Notes under the pieces: model-generated
What the model was told of the DNA's origin: nothing
Databases searched by the model: none
The model's input: only the letters and a program-made list of their open reading frames with translations
Part shown: piece after piece, positions 39,764 to 49,417 of the stretch
Layout: the number at the start of each line of letters is the position of its first letter
How positions within the stretch are numbered: the first letter of the stretch is position 1
Made by a program: the position numbers and the translations under genes
Origin: Propionibacteriaceae bacterium
Lineage (GTDB): Bacteria > Actinomycetota > Actinomycetes > Propionibacteriales > Propionibacteriaceae
Direction of reading: 5' to 3'
Length of the DNA stretch: 64,000 bases
Assembly (NCBI GenBank): GCA_027492545.1
Contig: JAPUEL010000096.1
Coordinates: forward strand, 80,344-144,343

Positions 39764-40872
39764 CCCTCTCGGACCGTGAGGCGCGGATGGGCCTGTGCTC
39801 GCTGGCGACCATGGGCTCGGCCCCTCTGGTGGCCGCGGTGGAGGAGTTCGGTGCGGTGGACGTGTGGCGCGGACTGCTGGCGGATCCAGAGGGGGGCGCG
39901 CTGTCCCGGAAGGCGGCGGCCGTAGACCTCGCGGGGGTCGAGCGGGATACCCGGGCATGCGGGGCCCGCTTCCTCACCCCCTCTGACCACGAGTGGCCCG
40001 CCGCCTTGTCAGACCTCGCCCATGCCGAGGTCTCCGCCCAGACAGGCGCCCCGCTTGGGCTCTGGGTGAAGGGCGAGCCGCTGCATCGACTCGCGGCCGG
40101 TGTGGCTGTGGTGGGGGCCAGGGCTTGCACGTCCTATGGGGAGCAGGCCGCCATCACTCTGGCGGCGGACCTGGCTGCGGCCGGGACGCCCGTGGTGTCG
40201 GGTCTGGCCTTCGGGATAGACGCCGCGGCACACCGCGGGGCATTGGGAGTGGGCGGGCTCACGCTGGCAGTCGTGGCCAGCGGGCTCGATGCCCCCTATC
40301 CCTCGGCGAACGCCAGGCTCGCAGACGCCGTCGTTGGGAGCGGGGCACTGGTCTCCGAACTGCCGCCGGGCCATCGGCCCACCAGGTACGCGTTCCTGGC
40401 CCGCAACCGGATGATCGCAGCCCTGGCACGCGCAGTGGTGGTGGTGGAGGCGTCGAGCAGGTCGGGCGCCAAGAACACCGCCTCCTGGGCGTTGGCGATG
40501 GGCCGCCCCGTGATGGCGGTCCCTGGCCCCATCACGTCGTCGCTGTCGGCCACGCCGCACCGCCTCATCCGCGACGGCGAAGCCGTGCTCGTGAGCAGCG
40601 GGCAGGAAGTCACCGCCCTGTTGGCTCCGATCGGCTCCCTGCCTGAGCCCACCGGGCGAGGTGGGCGCCGCCCCATCGATGAGCTCGCCCCACATCTGCG
40701 GGAGATCCGCGAGGCGGTGCGCAGCAAGGAGGAGGTCACGGCCGCTGAACTGGCCGCACGGACGGGTCAGACCATGCTGGACGTGCTGGCCAACGCGTCT
40801 GAGCTCGTGGAGTCCGGGTGGCTGGCCGACGGCGAGGGTGGCACGTTCCGGCTGCCGAGCAGGCGCCGCTAA
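39760..40872 (+). CDS. dprA: DNA-processing protein DprA
   Basis: 370 residues. Loads RecA on incoming single-stranded DNA during transformation. Rossmann-like core: VVGARACTSYG, SGLAFGIDAAAHRGAL, GALVSELPPG, ARNRMIAALA and the later ASWALAMGRPVMAVPG. A short C-terminal winged-helix-like domain follows. Coupled to comM. Confidence 0.95.
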   Translation: MTLSDREARMGLCSLATMGSAPLVAAVEEFGAVDVWRGLLADPEGGALSRKAAAVDLAGVERDTRACGARFLTPSDHEWPAALSDLAHAEVSAQTGAPLGLWVKGEPLHRLAAGVAVVGARACTSYGEQAAITLAADLAAAGTPVVSGLAFGIDAAAHRGALGVGGLTLAVVASGLDAPYPSANARLADAVVGSGALVSELPPGHRPTRYAFLARNRMIAALARAVVVVEASSRSGAKNTASWALAMGRPVMAVPGPITSSLSATPHRLIRDGEAVLVSSGQEVTALLAPIGSLPEPTGRGGRRPIDELAPHLREIREAVRSKEEVTAAELAARTGQTMLDVLANASELVESGWLADGEGGTFRLPSRRR

Positions 40873-40884
40873 CGGTGACGACCA

Positions 40885-41784
40885 CTAGCTGGCTACCCGC
40901 TGCGTCGGCTCGCCAGGGCCCGCGAGCACCACGGCCACAGGATCGCCCTCCTCGGAGCGGGTGAGCCCGTGGGGGATGATGCGAGCCATCCCTGAGGCGC
41001 GGCGTAGGACCGCCAGCACCGGCCCGCCCAGGACCACCAGCGCCAACGCCGTGCTGATGGCGCGGCCGGTGTCCCACCCCCCCGTCGAAGTGATGAGGGT
41101 GAACCAGAAGAATCGCGTCAGGTTCTCGCCGATCGGCGCTCCCGGCACGTAGTCCAAGCCACCGCCACCGCCCGTGACGAACGGCCAGAACCACAGGTTC
41201 ATCAGGGCGCCATACGCATAGGCCGAGACCACCCCCGCAACACAGAGCATGGCGATCTCCCGCCAGCCGCTGACACGCTTGGGCAGAAGACCGGCTGCCA
41301 GCCCCACCCACGCCGCGCACAGCATCTGGAAGGGCAGCCACGGCCCTACTCCAGCTGTCAGCAGGGCCGATGCGAACATCGAGGAGAAGCCGAGGAGGTA
41401 GCCAAATCCAGGGCCGTACACCCGCCCCGCGAGGACCAGCAGGAAAAAGACAGACTCAATGCCTGCGGTGCCGACGCCCATGGCCGGGCGAATTGCGGCG
41501 TTGAGCGCCGTCAGCACGCCGAGGACCGCCAGTGACCGTGAGTCGAGGCCCCCCTCGCCGAGTTGCGCGATGACGAGAAGCAGGACGACGGGGAGGATGG
41601 CGGCAAACACGAACGGAGCGTCACCGGTGTGCTGGGGGGCCACGCCGATCGCCGGGATGAGAAACGGCCACCCCAGGGCGAACAGGCCCAGCAGCGACGA
41701 GGAGACGATGACGGCCCAGGTCCGGCGCCCAAGCGCCACACCAACCACCGGAACGGGAACAGCGAGTACGGGTTCATCGCGCAT
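40885..41784 (-). CDS. ECF transporter S component, probably for cobalamin
   Basis: 299 residues, several membrane helices (~10-30, 45-70, 75-95, 130-190, 200-230, 250-275). Substrate-binding S component judging from membrane topology and its place in an EcfA-EcfT operon; LTALNAAIRPAMG resembles the conserved S-component Ala-rich start. The cobalamin riboswitch at the head of the operon points to B12 or a precursor. ATG overlaps the ATPase gene by 11 nt. Last gene of four. Confidence 0.75.
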   Translation of the reverse strand: MRDEPVLAVPVPVVGVALGRRTWAVIVSSSLLGLFALGWPFLIPAIGVAPQHTGDAPFVFAAILPVVLLLVIAQLGEGGLDSRSLAVLGVLTALNAAIRPAMGVGTAGIESVFFLLVLAGRVYGPGFGYLLGFSSMFASALLTAGVGPWLPFQMLCAAWVGLAAGLLPKRVSGWREIAMLCVAGVVSAYAYGALMNLWFWPFVTGGGGGLDYVPGAPIGENLTRFFWFTLITSTGGWDTGRAISTALALVVLGGPVLAVLRRASGMARIIPHGLTRSEEGDPVAVVLAGPGEPTQRVAS

Positions 41785-43333
41785 CGAGGTACTCCTGCAC
41801 CGTGAGGATGGGGATCGGGTTGGCCACCTTGGCCACCTGGGTGGCCAGCAGGGCGGAGCCGGCCAGTACGTCGCGCGTGTCACCGTCGGTCACGACCTCG
41901 CCTTCGGCCATGACGACCACGCGGGTGCACGTAGCGGCCACCATCTCGACATCGTGTGTGGCAATCAGAACAGCCCGACCCTCGGCCGCCATCGCGGTCA
42001 CCGTGGCGGCGAGCACCGACTTGGCGGCGTAGTCGAGTCCTCGGGTGGGCTCGTCGAGCAGTACGACGGGTGGATCCGCGGCAAGCTCCACAGCCAACAC
42101 CACGGCGAGCTTCTGTCCCTCGGACAGGTCACGTGGATGTGCCTCCGGATCAATCCCGGGAACGAGCCGGCCCAGCAGGTCCAGTGTGGTGCCGTCAGCC
42201 AGATCGGCGGCGCGATCACCCGCGGAACACTCCGCCCGAACCGTACCGAGGTACAGCAGATCTGTGGGCGTCTGCGGGACGAGCGAGACCGACGCCCCAT
42301 CCGACGTGGTCACGGTGCCGCCGTCACGCCGCCCCGCCCCGTGGAGGGCCCACAGGAGGCTTGACTTGCCGCAGCCGTTTCGTCCCATGAGCGCCGTCAC
42401 CTGCCCACGGTGGAGACTGAGGTCCACGCCCGCTACGGCGATCTTCTCACCGTAGCGAACCACGATCCCGCGCCCGGTGAGGATGGAGCGGCCTGGTTCG
42501 GGTCGAGCGGGGACTGTGGGAGGATGCTCCATCCACGAGCGGCGCTGTTCCGAGGAGAAGCGGCGCCCCTCTCTGATGGTCAACGGCATCGGCGTCCACC
42601 GCAGGCGCGTTCCCAACTCGACGAGCGGGGGGCGGATCGAGGCAGCCGCCAGCATGGAGCGGGTGGGACCGTGACGTACCTTCTCATTGATCAGCAGGAC
42701 GCTGTCGGCGAACTCGATCACCCGCTCCATCCTGTGTTCAGCCATCACCACCGTCGTGCCGAGGTCCCGCACCAGGCGGCTGACGGTTGCCAGCACCTCC
42801 TCCGCGGCGATTGGGTCGAGTGCCGAAGTCGGTTCGTCGAGGACCAGGACCCTGGGTGAGGTCGCGATGACGCTACCGATCGCTACGCGCTGTTGCTGTC
42901 CGCCTGACAGCGTCCGCAGCGGCCGGTCCCGCAGGTCCGCGATGCCGAGCAGGTCCAGGGTCTCCTCGACCCGCCGGCGCATCTCCGGCGCGGCGACGCC
43001 GAGTTGCTCCATGGAGTAGGCCAACTCGTCCTCGACGGTATCGGTGACGAAACCAGCGATCGGGTCCTGACCCACGTATCCCACCGTCATGGCCAACTCG
43101 CGTGGTTGCAGCAGTGTCGTGTCCTCCCCGTCGATATGGATCCGACCGCTGCGGAGCCCGCCGGTGAAGCGCGGGACGAGGTTGTTGATGCAGCCGAGGA
43201 GGGTGGACTTGCCGCTTCCCGTCGGACCGACGACCAGGCAGAGCTCGCCCTCCTCGATGCGGAAGCTGGCACCGTTGAGGCGGAGGCGCTCGTTGGACGG
43301 GTATCTGACGGAGACGTCGTCGAAGCGGATCAT
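41774..43333 (-). CDS. ECF transporter two-domain ATPase
   Basis: 519 residues, two ABC domains in one chain (fused EcfA/EcfA'). Domain 1: Walker A GPTGSGKST (~40), signature LSGGQQQR, Walker B VLVLDEPTSALD. Domain 2: Walker A GRNGCGKSS, signature LSEGQKLA, Walker B VVLLDEPTRGLD, H-loop IATHDVE. Powers the uptake unit with the T and S components. ATGA overlap with ecfT. Confidence 0.93.
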   Translation of the reverse strand: MIRFDDVSVRYPSNERLRLNGASFRIEEGELCLVVGPTGSGKSTLLGCINNLVPRFTGGLRSGRIHIDGEDTTLLQPRELAMTVGYVGQDPIAGFVTDTVEDELAYSMEQLGVAAPEMRRRVEETLDLLGIADLRDRPLRTLSGGQQQRVAIGSVIATSPRVLVLDEPTSALDPIAAEEVLATVSRLVRDLGTTVVMAEHRMERVIEFADSVLLINEKVRHGPTRSMLAAASIRPPLVELGTRLRWTPMPLTIREGRRFSSEQRRSWMEHPPTVPARPEPGRSILTGRGIVVRYGEKIAVAGVDLSLHRGQVTALMGRNGCGKSSLLWALHGAGRRDGGTVTTSDGASVSLVPQTPTDLLYLGTVRAECSAGDRAADLADGTTLDLLGRLVPGIDPEAHPRDLSEGQKLAVVLAVELAADPPVVLLDEPTRGLDYAAKSVLAATVTAMAAEGRAVLIATHDVEMVAATCTRVVVMAEGEVVTDGDTRDVLAGSALLATQVAKVANPIPILTVQEYLDAR

Positions 43334-44457
43334 GGCCTGCGCCCTCCGGTCCGGACCGTGGTGGGCAGCCAGGCGGGCAGGACGCCGGCGGCCAGCGCCA
43401 CAATCAGCAGTGGAGTCAACGTGGGCCACATGATGGGGTTGGTGCTGGGGTAGAGCAGGAGCGGGTCGGCATGGGACCCGACCCACGCCACCACACCGGC
43501 GGCGATGAGGCCGCAGGCCACGATGGCCGACTCGTCGCGGGACCACCGGGTCGGGCGATAGCGGGTCCGTCGAACGGTGGCACCGGAGATGCGCATCGCG
43601 GCGACTGCGGCAGTGAGTCCGGCGACGAGGAGTGTCGCGGAGATGACTGGCACTCCCATCACGCCCAGATCCGGGGACCGCGCGAGCAGCCGGAACGACC
43701 AGACGGACAGGAGCATGGTGGCGGCGAGCCCCAGCGCGAGCGATGCCGCCCTTCCGCGAGGCGTGGTTCCACCACTGCGGCCGAACCCTCTGACGTCCAT
43801 CGAAGCAGCCAGCGCGAGCGAGCGTTCCAGCGCGTCGGAGAGCACAGGAATGATGATCGTCTCCACGGCTCGCAGTCTCGCGCGCCGGCTGCCGGGTTGC
43901 GGCCCACGGCGCAGTTTCCTGGCCCGTAACACGCGCTGGAGTGACTCGCCCAGCTGCGGCAGAGCGCTGACCGCCACCACGAGGACGGTGCCGAACTCGT
44001 AGAAGGCGCCCGGCAGGCTGGCGAGCAGGCGTTTGGGGTTGGCGAGGGCGTTGCCAGCACCCACGCAGATCACGATCGCCGCCAACCGGAGACCGTCGTA
44101 GAGGCCCGCGAGCAGAGACTCCAGGGAGATGGGCCCGAGCAGGGTGATCCCCTGAACCCATCCAGGGAGAGGTATCGCAGGCAGATCGAGGATGATGGTG
44201 GGGCCGTCTCCGCCGCCGAACAGGACCCGGAACCCGACCCTCATGGCGACGATGAACACCGCCAACCACAGGTACATCCTGAACGACGCCGCCCAGGGGT
44301 TGTCGCCGCGCCGTGCGAAGGTCACCACGCATGCGACAGCGATGATGCTCATCAGCAGTAGCGGGTTGGTGGTCATGGAAGCCGCCGCTGCCAGCGCCAG
44401 CGCATACGTCCACCACCCGAAGGGGTGGAGCTGCCGCGGCAGCGTCGGCCGGAACAT
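43330..44457 (-). CDS. ecfT: ECF transporter T component
   Basis: 375 residues. CbiQ/EcfT-like transmembrane coupling protein; several N-terminal helices, then the coupling segment with ASMDVRGFGRSG, the Ala-Arg-Gly type motif that contacts the ATPases. Extra C-terminal helices (~270-365) lengthen it beyond a standard EcfT (~265). Start ATG overlaps the upstream stop (TGATG). Confidence 0.88.
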   Translation of the reverse strand: MFRPTLPRQLHPFGWWTYALALAAAASMTTNPLLLMSIIAVACVVTFARRGDNPWAASFRMYLWLAVFIVAMRVGFRVLFGGGDGPTIILDLPAIPLPGWVQGITLLGPISLESLLAGLYDGLRLAAIVICVGAGNALANPKRLLASLPGAFYEFGTVLVVAVSALPQLGESLQRVLRARKLRRGPQPGSRRARLRAVETIIIPVLSDALERSLALAASMDVRGFGRSGGTTPRGRAASLALGLAATMLLSVWSFRLLARSPDLGVMGVPVISATLLVAGLTAAVAAMRISGATVRRTRYRPTRWSRDESAIVACGLIAAGVVAWVGSHADPLLLYPSTNPIMWPTLTPLLIVALAAGVLPAWLPTTVRTGGRRP

Positions 44458-45107
44458 CACTGCCCGCGACGCCGCCACCATACGATGCCGCCCGCCGCTG
44501 CCAGCGCTATGACGGCGCCTACTCCGAGAGCGGTGCCGAGGGGGAACTCGGATTCGGCGGCATCCGAGACCTCTGACGTGTCGACGGGAGTCGAGACGGG
44601 AGTCGAGGGGGCCGTCGACGGTGTGGGTGAGGCTTCAGGGCTGGCATCTGCGGTGAGAGCCAGCGGGTTGGTGACGGGGGGCTCCTGCGGCTGGTTGTAA
44701 TCGGCCAACAGGCGCCAGCCAAGGACCTGACCGGCCTCCGGCGTGAGGTCTCCGATGCCGACCTGTGAGAACTCCCACTCGCCCAACTCGCCGTTGTCGA
44801 CGTCAGCGGTCCACAGGCTCCACCACTGGGGATCCTCGGCGGTCACGCCGTCGACAGTGGTGAAGAAGTCGCCCTGGTCCGTCGCCAACCCTGTGGTGAC
44901 CATGGCCTCAGTGCCGGTGGCGAACTCCGTGGCACAGGCGCCGTTGACCACCTCATCGTGCTCGACGTGGATCCATACGTTGCCATATGCCACGCACTGG
45001 GCAGCTGACCCATCGGCAGCGGCAAGGTCAGCGGAGGCAGCAGACAAGCCGATCGCCAGGAGGGCGCCGAGGGGAAGCGCAAGCCTACGCAGGACGGTGG
45101 GGGACAT
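44457..45107 (-). CDS. Secreted, membrane-anchored DUF4430-like protein (possible cobalamin receptor)
   Basis: 216 residues: signal peptide (LRRLALPLGALLAIGLSAASADLA), a ~115-residue extracellular domain with QWWSLWTADVDNGELGEW-type motif like DUF4430 (the C-terminal fold of vertebrate transcobalamin), a Ser/Thr/Pro linker (~150-180), then a C-terminal helix with WWRRRGQ. Likely displays a cobalamin-binding domain at the cell surface and hands ligand to the ECF unit. First gene after the cobalamin riboswitch. DUF4430 assignment is by eye. Confidence 0.7.
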   Translation of the reverse strand: MSPTVLRRLALPLGALLAIGLSAASADLAAADGSAAQCVAYGNVWIHVEHDEVVNGACATEFATGTEAMVTTGLATDQGDFFTTVDGVTAEDPQWWSLWTADVDNGELGEWEFSQVGIGDLTPEAGQVLGWRLLADYNQPQEPPVTNPLALTADASPEASPTPSTAPSTPVSTPVDTSEVSDAAESEFPLGTALGVGAVIALAAAGGIVWWRRRGQ

Positions 45108-45108
45108 T

Positions 45109-45262
45109 GGACCTCTATCCGTTGGTCCGTCGGCCAAAGGTTCTCCGCTGGTCGCGACGGAAGTGAACATCCTTCTCGCGTTGGCCGGCGGTCCGACTCC
45201 CCATCAGCGGGATCACGGTTGCGCGACAGTTCCGGGATCACACCGGATTCACCTGCCAACGG
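45109..45262 (-). promoter_or_regulatory. Cobalamin riboswitch
   Basis: Read on the minus strand, the leader holds GTGAATCCGGTGTGATCC, then CGGAACTGTCGCGCAACCGTG, and GAGTCGGACC (a B12-box variant). The P1 arms CGTTGGC (45261-45255) and GCCAACG (45185-45179) are exact complements enclosing this core. A GGACC...GGTCC hairpin (45128-45109) then overlaps the AGAGG ribosome site of the DUF4430 gene, a natural switch for blocking translation when B12 is bound. Confidence 0.82.
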
Positions 45263-45315
45263 GCACACCCTACCCCACCGGTAGGCTGGCGAGCACCCCA
45301 CCCCAAGGAGTAGGA

Positions 45316-45987
45316 ATGCTGCCAGACGCCGTCGTCTTCGACATGGACGGGACCCTGACCGACACCGAGGCCATCTGGGACGTCGTGCGTCGTCAGCTGG
45401 CCACCGATGCGGGGCTGGCCTGGCCCGACGGTGCCACGCAGGCGATGATGGGCATGAGCACCCGGGAGTGGAGCACCTTCCTCGTCGAGGTCGTCGGGCT
45501 GCCTGTCACACCGGAGCGGGCTGCGCAGCTCACGGTGGACGCCATGGCAGCCCACTACCGCACCGGGATCACGGTCCTGCCAGGGGCGGTGGAGGCCGTG
45601 CGTCGGATGGCTGAGCGGTACCCCGTGGCCATCGCCAGCTCGTCGCCCCGGACACTGATCGACGCGGCGGTCGAGGTGCTCGGCCTTGCAGACGTCCTCG
45701 CCGCGACCGTGTCCACCGAGGAGGTGGAGCGGGGCAAACCGGCGCCCGACGGATATCTGCGGGCCTGCGAACTGCTCGGTGCCCACCCGTGGCGCAGCAT
45801 CGCCGTCGAGGACGCCCCGAACGGGCTGCTCTCCGCCCTGGCGGCAGGGATGACCGTGATCGCCGTGCCGCCGCACTTCCACCCCCCGGCGCCCGAACTC
45901 CTGGCCAGGACCAGCGTGATCGGCACCCTCGACGAGCTCACCCATGAACTCGTCGAGGGCCTCGTGCCTGCTACAGCTGCCAGGTGA
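45316..45987 (+). CDS. HAD-superfamily hydrolase (phosphoglucomutase-like)
   Basis: 223 residues. Subfamily IA HAD fold: nucleophile Asp9 and acid Asp11 in VVFDMDGTLTDTE, motif II Ser in IASSSPRT, motif III Lys in ERGKPAPD and motif IV VEDAPNGLLSA. Probable sugar phosphatase; substrate not deducible. AAGGAG upstream of ATG. Convergent with and overlapping the next gene by 17 nt. Confidence 0.88.
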   Translation: MLPDAVVFDMDGTLTDTEAIWDVVRRQLATDAGLAWPDGATQAMMGMSTREWSTFLVEVVGLPVTPERAAQLTVDAMAAHYRTGITVLPGAVEAVRRMAERYPVAIASSSPRTLIDAAVEVLGLADVLAATVSTEEVERGKPAPDGYLRACELLGAHPWRSIAVEDAPNGLLSALAAGMTVIAVPPHFHPPAPELLARTSVIGTLDELTHELVEGLVPATAAR

Positions 45988-48900
45988 CCTGACGCCCCAG
46001 GGTGCCGCTCAACCGATCGGCCGCCCCGAGGCTGGTGGAGGCGTCCAGCCCCGCCTGCATGGCCTCGATCCGCGTCCGGATGCCCAACCGCTCCGCGGCC
46101 GCGGCGTTGGTGGGCTCCTCGACGAACCTGGTCATCGACGCCACCGCGTTGCGCTGGTGCATCGCGTCCGAGGCACACTGCGCCTCGAGACGCGCCCGGT
46201 ACCAGTCCGACTTGAGGACGTCCTCGCGGTCGAAGAGCCGACGGAACCGCTCGTCGCGCAGTGTCATGCCGGCAGATTCGCCGGTGGCCATGATCTCCAG
46301 GAGCGCACGGATGGGTGGGACGGCCAGCGCGATCGTGCCGTCGTCGATGTAGGACTGGGCGACCCGCCTGTGAGTGGTCACGATCGTGCGCACCGATGCG
46401 ACGTAGGCATCCGCGTCCTGCAGCTCGGGCTTCAGCATGTTCTCGGAGAACACGACGTGCGGATGCATGAAGATCCGGCCGAAGTACTTCGACTGGAACT
46501 TCGACGTCATCCGGTAGCCCAGTCGGCTCGCCTCGATCGTTTCGCCGCCGAACTCGAAGTCCGGCACGCGCTCCAGCGCGCCCTCGGCGATCAGGGCCGC
46601 CGCGCTGCGCTCGTCCGGGGTCATCCGGGAGAACACCTCCGGCACCAGGAGCGAGATGTCGTGGTCCACCCGCACGTTGGGGCCGATGACCCCGGCGCTC
46701 GAGAGCCAGCCGTCATAGCCGGTGAGGGCGAACGACAGGAAGGCCGCGTTGAGGTCGATGACAGAGGGGAGCGCGTTGAAGGGCCCCTTCGTCATGGCGC
46801 CCTCGGAGCCGGCACCCGTCGTGGACGGCGACTTGCCCGTCATCGACGAGATGAACTCCATGAACAGCTCCGGCAGCTCCATGTAGTGGAGAGGAGCGTA
46901 GGCGCACAGCGGGGGGACGCCGTCCTCGGCCGGGTTGTTTCGGCGGCCGGCCGCGACAATGTCGACAGGCAGGCGCAGAGGAGCCTGCATCGGCAACCGG
47001 CGGTGCAGGCGCGCCACCATCTCCGCCAACGCGGTTCCTCGCGGGCGCGCGATGTCCTGGCGGACCTGGAGGTAGCGGGGATTCTTCGAGCGCGCCCCGT
47101 TGATGAGACGGGGGTGGGCCGACGAGACGAAGTACCCGGGCACGCCGGGCCCACCCTTGGCCACCTTCCGGATCAGCTTCTGGATTGGCTTGGAGAACCG
47201 GGAGAAGGCGACGGCGTCGTTGACGAGGTCGCGGGCGTCAGCCGTCGTGAGCGGCTCGAAGTTGCTGAGGAAGGCGCCGTGCGCGATGTCGTACTCGGCC
47301 TGCTTGTCGTAGCCGCGGTGGATCGCGTCGTCCGGCCGCTGGAACAGCAGTTGCTCGCAGTTGGTCACGAACTTGCGCGACAGCCCGTCGTCGCGGCCGG
47401 CCACGTCGCCCGGCACGACGACGCTGGCGGTGATGTCGTCCTCCGTCTGGACCTTGGCCGCGGGGTGGAAGTCGTGCCGCAGCCCGAACAGCCGCCACGA
47501 GCCGTCGGGGGCGAAGCCGACGCGCAGCATGTTGACGGTGATCTTGTCGCCGTCCAGGCGCAGGGCATGACCAGCGCGACCGTTGATCCGGCCGACGGAG
47601 AAGTGCGAGGCCCAGTCGGAGCCCCATTCGGGACGGTAGAAGCGCTTGACGACGAAGACGAGCTCCTTGATGTGATGGGGGATCGACTCCACCCACGCGT
47701 TGTAGCCGTCGGTGAAATCGGGGCTGGGCGTGAGTAGCTTGATCACGCTGCCCACCGACCGCGCATCCGAGAGGAGGGGGCGGGGGTCGACGGCCGAGGC
47801 GTCCCGGAACCGGTCGGTGAAGTCGCGGTCGACGATCGCCGCCACCTGCGCCATGTCGTCGGCGAAGTCCGCGATGTAGGCGTTGCCGAACACGAACGCG
47901 TCGGTGATGGACTTCGAGATCTCGGACTTGCCGCCGCCCGAGACGGTGGCGGGCTTGTGGCAGGAGGTGGCGACAGGGGAGGTGCCCAGGAGCGTCCACT
48001 GGTCGCCGTCGGCCTCGATGTGGGCGAGCTCCACCACGTAGCCGTCCGGGAGCACGTAGTGGGTCTCGGCGCGCAGGGCGATGGTCCGGGGGACTCCGTC
48101 GAACTCCCACGTGATGGTGCTGTCGCGGAGCGAGAAGGTCGCGTCTGCGGGCACCAGCACGATGTGGCGCTGCTCGAGGTCGACTGCGTGGCCCTCGGGT
48201 CGTCGCTCGAACCTGTCGGGGTCGCGGGCGATGACGTCGTCGAAGCGGTAGGAGGGGTCCCCGTACGTATGGGTGTAGGTCTGGCCCAGGTTGTAGCGGG
48301 GGAAGGTGATGGCGCCGCCGGAGTGCTCCTCCTCGACCAGCCCCAGGAGGTTGGCCGAGTAGCTGATCTGGGCCTTGACCTCCTTCTTGCAGTAGCCGAA
48401 GTAGTTGTCCGCGATGACGGTGACGATGACACCCCTCTCGTCGCGGGCACAGGCCTTGAACGCCGAACCGTTGTTGTAGCGCTCGTCCTCCGTGCGCCAG
48501 CACATGCCGTCGCGGCGCTGGCGCTCGGTGGCGTCGTCGAAGTGTGGCAGCCCGAGTTCCTTCTTGGTGAGGCGCGTCAGGTGGGGGGCGAGGACCACGA
48601 GGCCGGTGTGTCCGGTCCAGGTCTCGGGGTTGAGCGACGCGTCGTTCTCCGGGAGGTACGGGTCGCCGCCGTTGCCGAAGATCCCCTCGACGAAATCGAG
48701 GTTGGCCATCATCGTGGCCGGGGCGATGAAACGCGTCTCCATGCGTCGTTCGACGGTGTAGCCGGGCACAGCCGGAACCACGATCGGGCGCAGGAGCAGG
48801 GAGACCCAGCACGTGGGACGCTCGGGATGGTTAGAGGTGTAGGGCAACACCATCGCCTCGTCAGGGGGAAGGAACGCCTGTTCTATCAGCTTTCCGAACG

Positions 48901-49348
48901 TCTCCCGCGGGACCGCGATCTTGTCGTCCTGGATCGGGAGACCGCCCTCGGCGATGTGGAAGACGCCCTTGGTGGTGCGGCGGTCGTTGGCAGGGTTGTG
49001 CAGGATGCCGTTGACGAGGCGGTAGCTGGTCAGGAGATCGGAGGTGAAGGTGTCGCCGTCGACCGGGAGTGACATCTCGCGGGCGAGGCCGGCCTGGTCC
49101 AGGACCAGCGTCTGGCGAGGTAGGCACGGCCGGGCCCCGGTGTCCTCGAGGTAGCTGTCGAGGAAGTTCTGGATCCGGGTGTCGACGGCGGGGAGCCGGT
49201 GGGCGAGGCGCCGGTTGAGCTCCCGCTGGCGGGCCAGAATGGGCCTCACCAGGTCCACTGCGCGCCCGGCCGCACCCTCAGAGGGGAGCGGGAGGCCGAG
49301 GAGGCCGAGGCGGAGGTTGATAGCTGCTGTGTCCGCGAAAGTCGCCAT
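45971..49348 (-). CDS. PPi-type phosphoenolpyruvate carboxykinase (EC 4.1.1.38)
   Basis: 1125 residues. The size is what is known for the diphosphate-dependent PEPCK of propionibacteria and Entamoeba (about 1130), far longer than ATP or GTP PEPCK. It holds CHKPATVSGGGKSEISKS (~460-477), a phosphate-loop-like region, and a YNNGSAFKA-type motif (~290). The enzyme joins PEP, CO2 and Pi to oxaloacetate and PPi, feeding the Wood-Werkman cycle; it partners with SDH/fumarate reductase in this window. No other 1100-residue family fits. Recognition is from memory of the family and length. ATG start at 49348. Confidence 0.75.
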   Translation of the reverse strand: MATFADTAAINLRLGLLGLPLPSEGAAGRAVDLVRPILARQRELNRRLAHRLPAVDTRIQNFLDSYLEDTGARPCLPRQTLVLDQAGLAREMSLPVDGDTFTSDLLTSYRLVNGILHNPANDRRTTKGVFHIAEGGLPIQDDKIAVPRETFGKLIEQAFLPPDEAMVLPYTSNHPERPTCWVSLLLRPIVVPAVPGYTVERRMETRFIAPATMMANLDFVEGIFGNGGDPYLPENDASLNPETWTGHTGLVVLAPHLTRLTKKELGLPHFDDATERQRRDGMCWRTEDERYNNGSAFKACARDERGVIVTVIADNYFGYCKKEVKAQISYSANLLGLVEEEHSGGAITFPRYNLGQTYTHTYGDPSYRFDDVIARDPDRFERRPEGHAVDLEQRHIVLVPADATFSLRDSTITWEFDGVPRTIALRAETHYVLPDGYVVELAHIEADGDQWTLLGTSPVATSCHKPATVSGGGKSEISKSITDAFVFGNAYIADFADDMAQVAAIVDRDFTDRFRDASAVDPRPLLSDARSVGSVIKLLTPSPDFTDGYNAWVESIPHHIKELVFVVKRFYRPEWGSDWASHFSVGRINGRAGHALRLDGDKITVNMLRVGFAPDGSWRLFGLRHDFHPAAKVQTEDDITASVVVPGDVAGRDDGLSRKFVTNCEQLLFQRPDDAIHRGYDKQAEYDIAHGAFLSNFEPLTTADARDLVNDAVAFSRFSKPIQKLIRKVAKGGPGVPGYFVSSAHPRLINGARSKNPRYLQVRQDIARPRGTALAEMVARLHRRLPMQAPLRLPVDIVAAGRRNNPAEDGVPPLCAYAPLHYMELPELFMEFISSMTGKSPSTTGAGSEGAMTKGPFNALPSVIDLNAAFLSFALTGYDGWLSSAGVIGPNVRVDHDISLLVPEVFSRMTPDERSAAALIAEGALERVPDFEFGGETIEASRLGYRMTSKFQSKYFGRIFMHPHVVFSENMLKPELQDADAYVASVRTIVTTHRRVAQSYIDDGTIALAVPPIRALLEIMATGESAGMTLRDERFRRLFDREDVLKSDWYRARLEAQCASDAMHQRNAVASMTRFVEEPTNAAAAERLGIRTRIEAMQAGLDASTSLGAADRLSGTLGRQVTWQL

Positions 49349-49417
49349 GATTCACTATGGACTCCCCCCTCGTCATGACAAACCAGGGGGTGCCCGGAAC
49401 CGACTGGGACGGCTCCC

